From Rhodopseudomonas boonkerdii (GTDB lineage Bacteria; Pseudomonadota; Alphaproteobacteria; Rhizobiales; Xanthobacteraceae): a stretch of 64,000 bases of DNA. Both the position numbers and the translations under genes were made by a program. The notes beneath the pieces were generated by a model. It did no database searches, was not told where the DNA came from, and was given only the letters and a program-made list of their open reading frames with translations. The stretch covers positions 1,302,001 through 1,366,000 of the forward strand of contig NZ_CP036537.1 of NCBI RefSeq assembly GCF_021184025.1. The letters run 5' to 3'. How positions within the stretch are numbered: position 1 is the stretch's first letter; every line of letters starts with the position of its first letter. Positions 57,471 to 64,000 of this stretch are shown in pieces.

Positions 57471-57944
57471 ATGGGGATGAATGCAGCAGCAGGCGGTGGG
57501 GGCGGTGGCCGGCGAGGACGCCGGCGCGCGGCTGTCATGGCCGAAATCAACGTCACCCCGATGGTCGACGTAATGCTGGTGCTGATGATCATCTTCATGG
57601 TCTCGGCGCCGCTGATGACCTCGACCATCGATATCGACCTGCCCATCGCCAGCGGCGGCAAATCGATGTCGCAGAACACACCGCCGCTCACCGTCTCGGT
57701 GAAGCGCACCGGCGGCAACTGCAATTCCGCGGTGGAAACCTATGTCGGCGACGCGCTGGTTCCGGCAAACGAACTGGCCGCCAAGATCACTGCGATCCGC
57801 TCCACGCGCTCGGAAACGGACAACACCGTGTTTCTGCGTGGCGATCGGGACGTCTGTTATACGGATATGATGAAGCTGCTCGGCATGGTTCGCGCTGCCG
57901 GGTTCAAGGCCAATATCGTGATCCTGCCGGAGCAGGGATCGTAA
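57471..57944 (+). CDS. tolR: Tol-Pal motor subunit TolR
   Basis: A 157-residue ExbD/TolR protein. A Gly/Arg-rich N-terminus leads into EINVTPMVDVMLVLMIIFMV, a single membrane helix with the functional Asp in TPMVD, and a periplasmic domain. It pairs with TolQ. It lies 37 bp after tolQ and 21 bp before tolA. Confidence 0.96.
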   Translation: MGMNAAAGGGGGGRRGRRRAAVMAEINVTPMVDVMLVLMIIFMVSAPLMTSTIDIDLPIASGGKSMSQNTPPLTVSVKRTGGNCNSAVETYVGDALVPANELAAKITAIRSTRSETDNTVFLRGDRDVCYTDMMKLLGMVRAAGFKANIVILPEQGS

Positions 57945-57965
57945 GGCGACGACGCAAGCGTAACC

Positions 57966-59030
57966 ATGAGCCAGATGAGAGATATCATCGCCAGGATCGA
58001 CAAGACGCTGATTGCGTCGGTGGTCCTGCATGTGCTCGTGATCGGCTGGGGCCTGCTCACTTTTTCCTCCAGGGCGCTGGAGGTGATGCCGGAAGATTCC
58101 GTGGCGGTGGATGTCATTTCCGATGATCAGCTCGCCAAGGCTATGGCAGGTGAAAGAACCGGCAAGAAGGACAATCCGAAGCCGAAGGTCGAGAAGATCG
58201 CGGAAGCCAAGCCGCCGGATGAGGCGGTCGGCAAGGTCGACGACAAGAAGGCGCCGGTGATCACCGAAGTCGCGCCGAAGGAGCAGCCGAAGACCGAGGA
58301 CAAGGCCGCGGCCGAAGCTGCAGCCAAGGCGGAAGCCGCGGCCAAGGCTGAGGCTGCAGCCAAAGCTGCGGCAGATGCCAAGGCCAAAGCTGAAGCGAAG
58401 GCTGCTGCTGCGGCAGAGGCGAAACAGCTGGCAGAAGAGAAAGCCGAGGCCGACGCCAAGGCGCAGGCTGAAGCCAAGGCAAAGGCCGAAGCGCAGGCCA
58501 AGGCGAAAGCAGAAGCCAAGGCCAAGGCTGAGGCGAAAGCCAAGGCGGACGCCGAAGCGAAAGCCAAGGCAGAGGCCAAGGCAAAAGCCGAAGAAGCGAA
58601 GAGGGCGGAGCGCGTGTTCGACCAGTCGAAGATCGCTGCGCTGATCGACAAGCGCGACCCGACACGCAATTCGGCGACCGGCTCCGACCTCAATCCGACG
58701 GCCGCGCTAGGTCTTTCCAAAGGCAATGCGGCCAACAACGTCGCGACTTGGGGGGCGATGTTCAAGTCTCAGGTCGAGCGCTGCTGGAAGAAGCCCTATG
58801 GCGGCGTCGAGGCGCAGTTCACTCAGGCCATTTTCAGCGTCAGGCTGAAGCGTGACGGCACGCTGGAAACGACACCCTCTGCGATCAGCAATCCATCGAC
58901 GCCATACTTCCGTGTCTATCAAGAGAGCGCGCTGCGTGCCATCATCGAGTGCCAGCCCTATAGATTGCCGGCGGCTTTTTTTGACGAGTGGAAGTTCTTT
59001 GAGCCCGTTTTCACCGAGCGTGCATCCTGA
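57966..59030 (+). CDS. tolA: Tol-Pal spanning protein TolA
   Basis: A 354-residue protein. Residues about 15-34 (LIASVVLHVLVIGWGLLTFS) anchor it in the inner membrane; residues about 110-215 form a long Ala/Lys/Glu helix that spans the periplasm; the C-terminal domain (VERCWKKPYGGVEAQFTQAI) contacts TolB and Pal. The A/K/E repeats are coding low complexity, not a DNA repeat array. tolB follows 41 bp later. Confidence 0.95.
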   Translation: MSQMRDIIARIDKTLIASVVLHVLVIGWGLLTFSSRALEVMPEDSVAVDVISDDQLAKAMAGERTGKKDNPKPKVEKIAEAKPPDEAVGKVDDKKAPVITEVAPKEQPKTEDKAAAEAAAKAEAAAKAEAAAKAAADAKAKAEAKAAAAAEAKQLAEEKAEADAKAQAEAKAKAEAQAKAKAEAKAKAEAKAKADAEAKAKAEAKAKAEEAKRAERVFDQSKIAALIDKRDPTRNSATGSDLNPTAALGLSKGNAANNVATWGAMFKSQVERCWKKPYGGVEAQFTQAIFSVRLKRDGTLETTPSAISNPSTPYFRVYQESALRAIIECQPYRLPAAFFDEWKFFEPVFTERAS

Positions 59031-59071
59031 GCCAGACCGGCCGCCGACCGCAGATCGAGTAAAGCTATAAT

Positions 59072-60424
59072 ATGACCGACAACAATGGATTGCCCCTGAT
59101 GTTTTCCCGTCCAAGCCGCCGTCAGATCATCACGGGCATGGCATCGCTCGGCCTTTTGGCGGGGACGGGCGCGCGCACGGCTTTCGGTCAGGCCCGCGTG
59201 CAGATCACCGAAGGCAATGTTGCGCCGCTGCCGATTGCGATTCCGACGTTCAATGCAGGCACCGGTGCCGATAATGAAGTCAGTAACGGCGTGTCGCAAG
59301 TCATCACCAACAATCTGAAGCGCAGCGGCCTGTTCGCGCCGATCGATCCCGCCGCCTTCGTGGAGAAGACCGTCAATATCGACGCGCCGCCAAATTTCCA
59401 GAACTGGAAGACCGTCAACGCGCAGGCCCTTGTCACCGGTCGCATGACCCGTCAGGGCGACGGTCGTCTCAAGGCTGAATTCCGTCTGTGGGACGTTGCC
59501 ACCGGCCAGCAGCTCGCCGGTCAGCAATATTTCACCTCGCCGGAATACTGGCGCCGTATCGCCCATATCATCTCGGACCAGATCTATGAACGTCTGACTG
59601 GCGAAAAAGGTTATTTCGACAGCCGCATCGTGTTCGTGGACGAGACCGGCGCCAAGGAGCGCCGTGTCAAACGCCTCGCGCTGATGGATCAGGACGGCGC
59701 CAATGTCCGCTATCTCACCCGCGGCGCCGATCTCGTGCTGACCCCGCGCTTCTCGCCATCGACGCAAGAGATCACCTATATGGAGTTCGGCCAGGGCGAT
59801 CCGCGCGTCTATCTGTTCAATATCGAGACCGGCCAGCGTGAGATTGTCGGTAACTTCCCAGGCATGTCGTTCTCGCCGCGCTTCTCGCCGGATGGACAGC
59901 GCGTGATCATGAGCCTGCAGCAGGGCGGCAATTCGAACCTGTTCGTGATGGATCTGCGCTCCAAGTCGACCACGCGGCTCACCGACACGCCGGCGATCGA
60001 TACTTCGCCATCCTATGCGCCGGACGGCAGCCGCATCTGTTTTGAGAGCGATCGCGGCGGCAAGCCGCAGATCTATGTGATGGGTGCGAATGGCGGGGGC
60101 GCGCAGCGCATCTCGTTCGGCGAGGGCAGTTATTCGACTCCGGTATGGTCGCCGCGCGGCGACTATATCGCCTTCACCAAGCAGGGCGGAGGTCAGTTCT
60201 CCATCGGTATCATGAAGCCGGATGGTTCGGGTGAGCGCATTCTTACCTCGGGCTATCACAACGAAGGTCCGACATTCGCACCGAACGGCCGCGTGATCAT
60301 GTTCTTCCGCGACATGGGTGGCGGGCCGTCGCTGTTTACGGTCGACGTCTCCGGCCGCAACGAGCTGAAGGTGCCGACGCCGGGCTATGCCTCGGATCCG
60401 GCATGGTCGCCGCTGTTATCGTAA
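59072..60424 (+). CDS. tolB: Tol-Pal periplasmic beta-propeller protein TolB
   Basis: A 450-residue protein with an N-terminal domain and a WD-like six-bladed propeller (for example [20 protein letters not shown] and [20 protein letters not shown]). The leader contains [17 protein letters not shown], a twin-arginine-like signal, while many TolB proteins use Sec signals. Start at 59072, or ATG at 59099. Pal does not follow; the next gene is a GGDEF-EAL protein, and a weak hairpin (TTGCCGG against CCGGCAA) lies at 60451-60470. Confidence 0.95.
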   Translation: MTDNNGLPLMFSRPSRRQIITGMASLGLLAGTGARTAFGQARVQITEGNVAPLPIAIPTFNAGTGADNEVSNGVSQVITNNLKRSGLFAPIDPAAFVEKTVNIDAPPNFQNWKTVNAQALVTGRMTRQGDGRLKAEFRLWDVATGQQLAGQQYFTSPEYWRRIAHIISDQIYERLTGEKGYFDSRIVFVDETGAKERRVKRLALMDQDGANVRYLTRGADLVLTPRFSPSTQEITYMEFGQGDPRVYLFNIETGQREIVGNFPGMSFSPRFSPDGQRVIMSLQQGGNSNLFVMDLRSKSTTRLTDTPAIDTSPSYAPDGSRICFESDRGGKPQIYVMGANGGGAQRISFGEGSYSTPVWSPRGDYIAFTKQGGGQFSIGIMKPDGSGERILTSGYHNEGPTFAPNGRVIMFFRDMGGGPSLFTVDVSGRNELKVPTPGYASDPAWSPLLS

Positions 60425-60648
60425 ACGCTTCCTTGCGATCGGGGGGCGGATTGCCGGCTATTACCGGCAAACTTTACCCACCGCTCTGAATTTACAGGCA
60501 GATTTCCTGTTTATGCAGATGTGTAAACAGTTCGCTAAGGATGTTCCCTCAGAAAGAGTTCATCAGGACCCGGTACCAGTGTGCGCAGAAATGGACGCGC
60601 CAACGCCCGATGCAACTCGCCGATCACAGCCGGACGAATAGCAAGTCG

Positions 60649-62931
60649 ATGTCCCCGTCGATCTACACGGCGCTCGTCGATTCCCTGTTCGAGAATCCAA
60701 TTCCGATGCTGGCTGGCGCCGTCTGTGCCGGCTCCGGCGCCGTCATGACAGCGGTCAAGACCGGCAATCCACTGCTGTGGCCTTGCGCGGGACTGATCAT
60801 TCTCGTCGGCGCGCTGCGCGCGCTGCAGCTCAGCAAATACGAGCAGCGCGAAACCACGCTGACTTGCGACGAGGCAGCGCGTTGGGAACGCAACTACATG
60901 ATCGGCGGCTCGCTCTATGCAGCGTCGCTCGGCCTGTGGTGCTGGGTCGTATTGCTCGGCAGCGACGATCCGGTGGCACATATGCTCGGGACCGCCGTCA
61001 CCGTCGCTTATATCGCTGCCGGCGCCGGACGCACCTATGGACGGCCGAAGATCGCCCAGCTGCAGGTTCTGCTGGCTTGCGGGCCAATGGCGCTGGCGTT
61101 GGTCATCCACGGCAACTTCTACTATGTCGGCTTTGCCTTCCTGAACGTGCTGTTCTTTATCGGCCTGCGCCGTATCACGCTGCGTCTGCATGACGTCTAT
61201 GTGAAGGCGTTGCTGGCGACGGAGCGGGTCGGCTCGATTGCCGGTCAGTTCGATACGGCGCTGAACAACATGCCGAACGGGCTATGCATGTTTGGAGCGG
61301 ACGGTCGGCTGGCCGTGCTTAACAACCGTTTCGCCGAGATGATGGAGATCACCGGCAATCTCGCCGTTCGCAGCGGCATCCGCATGCGCGATCTCGTCTC
61401 CCTATGCGTCAACGCCGGCAGCGTGTCGGCGGCGAGCGGGATGACCATCGTTGCGGAGATCGAAAGCTCGAAAGCCGCAGAGATCACCACCATCGACCAT
61501 GCGCATGATTTGGAGCGTGCGCTGTTGTGGAAGTTCCAGCCGATGTCCGGCGGTGGGACCGTTGTATTGCTTGAGGACATCACCGAGCGCCGCAATTCTG
61601 AAGCACGCATCAGTCATATGGCGCGCTTCGACGAGTTGACCGGCCTGCCGAATCGGATGAGTTTCCGCAACGAAATCGGCCGCATGCTCAGGGTCGGTGA
61701 CGGCTCGACGATGTCGGCATTGCTGTTTGTCGATCTCGATCAGTTCAAGCAGGTCAACGATACGCTCGGGCATCCCTGCGGCGATCAGCTGCTCTGCATG
61801 GTGGCTGACCGTTTGCGCGCAATGCTGCGGGCCGACGATTTCGTTGCACGCTTCGGCGGTGACGAGTTCGTCGTCTTCCAGCGCGGTATCAAGGCCAATC
61901 ACGATGCCGCCGATCTGGCGCGTCGCATCGTCGAACATCTGAGCGAGCGCTACGAGATCGACAATCATCAGGTCGAGATCGGCGCCAGCGTCGGCATCGC
62001 CCTGACCGAGCCTGGTGTCAGCGCCGATCATCTCCTCAAGAACGCCGATATGGCGCTTTACCGTGCCAAGGCGTCCGGCCGCGGCACCTTCTGTTTCTTC
62101 CGAGACGAGATGGCCCAGACGGTCGAGGCGCGTCGCGTGCTCGAACTCGATTTGCGCAAGGCGCTCGCGAACGAGGAGTTCGAAATCTACTATCAGCCGC
62201 TGGTCAATCTAAAGTCCGGCCGCGTCTCGACCTGTGAAGCGTTGTTGCGCTGGAATCATCCGGTTCGCGGCACCGTTTCGCCCGCCGATATCATCCCGAT
62301 CGCGGAAGACATGGGCTTGATCGTCGACCTCGGCCGCTGGATTCTGCGCAAGGCTTGTATCGAGTGCATGAAGTGGCCGGAAGCCGTCAGCGTCGCCGTG
62401 AACTTTTCGTCCCAGCAATTCCATCAGCGCGACGTGTTGAGCGAGGTTCGCTATGCGCTGGAAGTATCGGGGCTGCCGGCGCATCGCCTCGAGATCGAAA
62501 TCACCGAGTCTTCACTGTTGCGAAATACGCAGTGGACACACGATGCGCTGGCGCAGCTCCATGCCGCCGGTTGCCGAATTTCGCTCGACGATTTCGGCAC
62601 CGGTTATTCCAGCCTCAGCTATCTGCATAACTTCCCGCTGCAGAAGGTGAAGATCGACCGTTCGTTCCTCGAGGGGATCGATACGCAGCGCCCGTTGACC
62701 CTGCTGCGCGGTGTCGCCCGTCTCAGTGCGGATCTCGGCATGTCGGTGGTGGTGGAGGGCATCGAGACCAACGAGCAGCTCGAACTGATCAGTGCCGATG
62801 GCACGATCACAGAAGCCCAGGGTTATCTGTTCAGCCGCCCCGTACCGGCCGCACGCATCCGCCAGCTGCTTGAGGCCTCGCATGGCCGCCGTGTGGAACG
62901 CGATGTGGAAACGGCCCGCACCTCGGCCTGA
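60649..62931 (+). CDS. Membrane GGDEF-EAL cyclic-di-GMP enzyme with PAS-like sensor
   Basis: A 760-residue protein. Residues about 12-185 hold five or six membrane helices, residues about 200-325 a PAS-like domain (NNMPNGLCMFGADGRLAVLN), then GGDEF (RFGGDEFVVF, residues 403-407 intact) and EAL (CEALLRWNHP, Glu530; DDFGTGYSS and VEGIETNEQ also intact). Both cyclase and phosphodiesterase activity are therefore possible. Starts at 60541 and 60610 exist in frame but have weak ribosome sites; 60649 matches relatives by memory. Confidence 0.9.
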   Translation: MSPSIYTALVDSLFENPIPMLAGAVCAGSGAVMTAVKTGNPLLWPCAGLIILVGALRALQLSKYEQRETTLTCDEAARWERNYMIGGSLYAASLGLWCWVVLLGSDDPVAHMLGTAVTVAYIAAGAGRTYGRPKIAQLQVLLACGPMALALVIHGNFYYVGFAFLNVLFFIGLRRITLRLHDVYVKALLATERVGSIAGQFDTALNNMPNGLCMFGADGRLAVLNNRFAEMMEITGNLAVRSGIRMRDLVSLCVNAGSVSAASGMTIVAEIESSKAAEITTIDHAHDLERALLWKFQPMSGGGTVVLLEDITERRNSEARISHMARFDELTGLPNRMSFRNEIGRMLRVGDGSTMSALLFVDLDQFKQVNDTLGHPCGDQLLCMVADRLRAMLRADDFVARFGGDEFVVFQRGIKANHDAADLARRIVEHLSERYEIDNHQVEIGASVGIALTEPGVSADHLLKNADMALYRAKASGRGTFCFFRDEMAQTVEARRVLELDLRKALANEEFEIYYQPLVNLKSGRVSTCEALLRWNHPVRGTVSPADIIPIAEDMGLIVDLGRWILRKACIECMKWPEAVSVAVNFSSQQFHQRDVLSEVRYALEVSGLPAHRLEIEITESSLLRNTQWTHDALAQLHAAGCRISLDDFGTGYSSLSYLHNFPLQKVKIDRSFLEGIDTQRPLTLLRGVARLSADLGMSVVVEGIETNEQLELISADGTITEAQGYLFSRPVPAARIRQLLEASHGRRVERDVETARTSA

Positions 62932-63095
62932 ATCACCTTCCGCGGCACTTCAACAAAACTGTCGCGATTCATTTCATTCATCATCGTTTGATAAAAGCTT
63001 AACCAAGATGCTGCAGAACCTTTGACAACTTTTAAGAAAGCTTTAACTTTCGCCTTACTCACATACTGATGGCGTTTTGTGCGCGTGGAGATGGA

Positions 63096-63833
63096 ATGAT
63101 GGCTGCGGCCGATCAAGTGACGGGTATCTCTGCACGCCATCAAGACATTCTGGACAGGGTCGATTACCGCCTCGCCGAGACTGAGACCGAGAAGGAGGCG
63201 ATCTACGGCCTCCGCTATCGTGCCTATCTTCACGAAGGAGCGATCGAACCGCGCGTTGAGCGTCGGCTCCATGATCGCTTCGACGATATGCCGAATTCCT
63301 GGATCTTCGGCATCTATATGGACGGCGAGCTGGCGAGCTCGCTGCGGATCAGCGTCGGTTCCCCGGACCATCCCGATACTCCGGCAGTGGACGCTTTCGG
63401 CGATCTGCTCCGTCCGCAGATCGAGGCGGGCAAAACCATCGTCGATCCCAACCGCTTTGTTGCCGACCCGACCAATCGCACCAAGTTTCCCGAACTGCCT
63501 TATCTGACGGTTCGCCTTGGTTATGTCGCCTGTGCCTATTTCAATGCGGATATCGGCACGGCGACCGTTCGCGCCGAGCATCGTGCCTTCTATCGCCGCG
63601 TGTTCCTGCAGACGCCGCTGTGCGAGCCACGCCCCTATCCGACGCTGCTGAAGCCGCTTTGTCTGATGGCGGCGGATTTCAATGTCGTTCGCGAAAAGAT
63701 CTTCGAGCGCTACCCGTATTTCCGTTCCAGCCAGTTCGAACGCCGGGCACTGTTCGAACGCAAGAGCGAACCGCTGGCGCCCGATCTGCATTTGCCTGAG
63801 TTCCGGTTGCCACAGGCGGCGCAGCAGCCATAA
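63096..63833 (+). CDS. FeeM/acyl-homoserine-lactone synthase-like N-acyltransferase
   Basis: A 245-residue protein of the GNAT-like FeeM fold. It shows EKEAIYGLRYRAYLHEGAIE, SWIFGIYMDGELASSLRISV, IVDPNRFVADPTNRTKFPEL and RRVFLQTPLCEPRPYP. Family members make N-acyl amino acids from acyl-ACP and are related to LuxI-type synthases. ATG at 63096 is preferred, with GGAGATGGA just before it; 63069 is an alternative start. It follows the GGDEF-EAL gene by 164 bp. Confidence 0.82.
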   Translation: MMAAADQVTGISARHQDILDRVDYRLAETETEKEAIYGLRYRAYLHEGAIEPRVERRLHDRFDDMPNSWIFGIYMDGELASSLRISVGSPDHPDTPAVDAFGDLLRPQIEAGKTIVDPNRFVADPTNRTKFPELPYLTVRLGYVACAYFNADIGTATVRAEHRAFYRRVFLQTPLCEPRPYPTLLKPLCLMAADFNVVREKIFERYPYFRSSQFERRALFERKSEPLAPDLHLPEFRLPQAAQQP

Positions 63834-63971
63834 GCGTCGGTTACGGGACCGGCCTTCGACTTCTGAACGGTAGCAACAGGGATATGCGGCCGTTTTTGGT
63901 GGATTCCCGCTAAAAATCGGGCTCTCCCACGCAGCGCTTCACCATCGCGCCATATTTCATAAGCATTAACC

Positions 63972-64000
63972 ATGCCGTTGCTTTTCGGCGGCCTGTGGCT
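63972..64000 (+). CDS. Possible start of the next gene, cut by the window end
   Basis: ATG at 63972 opens a frame (MPLLFGGLW) that runs off the window. There is no clear ribosome site, and nothing can be said about the product. The 138 bp from 63834 to 63971 show no gene. Confidence 0.25.

Noticed and set aside
58250..58620. Repeated GCC/AAG pattern that might look like a DNA tandem repeat or CRISPR
   Set aside because: It codes the Ala/Lys/Glu helix of TolA and has no constant repeat plus unique spacers.

Overview
The window reads as chromosomal DNA of a GC-rich alphaproteobacterium of the Bradyrhizobium / Rhodopseudomonas / Tardiphaga group (Nitrobacteraceae). This rests on gene content and protein style: split glyQ/glyS, ruvCAB with ybgC, an hmu heme locus with a HemP/HmuP-type protein, DUF1236, DUF2852 and DUF3096 small proteins, a FeeM-like acyltransferase, and dispersed palindromic repeats. 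The species cannot be fixed from sequence alone. I see no rRNA, tRNA, CRISPR array, insertion sequence, phage gene or plasmid function.

Layout. 1-13.4 kb is mostly housekeeping: the 3' end of an S49 peptidase gene, glyQS, a paired-repeat protein with EF-hand-like loops, small envelope proteins, ppdK with an unusual Lys/Ala-rich N-terminal tail, a 0.6 kb non-coding stretch behind a sigma70-like promoter, then ruvC-ruvA-ruvB-ybgC. 13.4-22.7 kb holds a DUF1348 protein and a C-P lyase operon (phnF divergent from phnGHIJKLMN) for phosphonate use, then an FMN-type oxidase-family protein, an HU-like protein and a DUF1328 protein. 23-31.4 kb is a surface-polysaccharide locus: Wzc-like chain-length/kinase protein, three GT4 glycosyltransferases, a MurJ-like flippase and a divergent polysaccharide deacetylase. 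31.6-39.9 kb is a candidate catabolic island: IclR regulator, three-subunit molybdenum hydroxylase, ACMSD-type amidohydrolase and an SsuABC-like ABC importer.

39.9-48.6 kb holds a YdhS-like FAD/NAD(P) protein, an orphan receiver protein and a heme acquisition locus (hmuTUV with hemP on the minus strand; the hmuR receptor, an ABM/IsdG-like monooxygenase and a HutX-like carrier on the plus strand). 48.6-55 kb is a LysR regulator divergent from a complete branched-chain amino-acid-type ABC importer that ends in a RidA-like protein. 55-56.4 kb is a TetR regulator with a DUF2852 protein; both carry the same palindromic operator. 56.7-60.4 kb is tolQ-tolR-tolA-tolB. The window closes with a membrane GGDEF-EAL protein and a FeeM/autoinducer-synthase-like acyltransferase.

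Main points of interest: (i) about 43 kb of transport, catabolic and surface genes lie between ybgC and tolQ, which are normally neighbours in alphaproteobacteria, and pal does not follow tolB; (ii) an ATGTAAA-N5-TTTACAT operator pair probably links the TetR protein to its own gene and to the DUF2852 gene; (iii) inverted repeats of suitable size sit in the IclR and PhnF intergenic regions; (iv) intrinsic terminators pointing to the minus strand near glyQ and the HU gene have no matching annotated gene, so unannotated transcripts are possible; (v) ppdK carries a histone-like tail; (vi) related palindromic repeat copies occur, one forming the 3' end of phnN.
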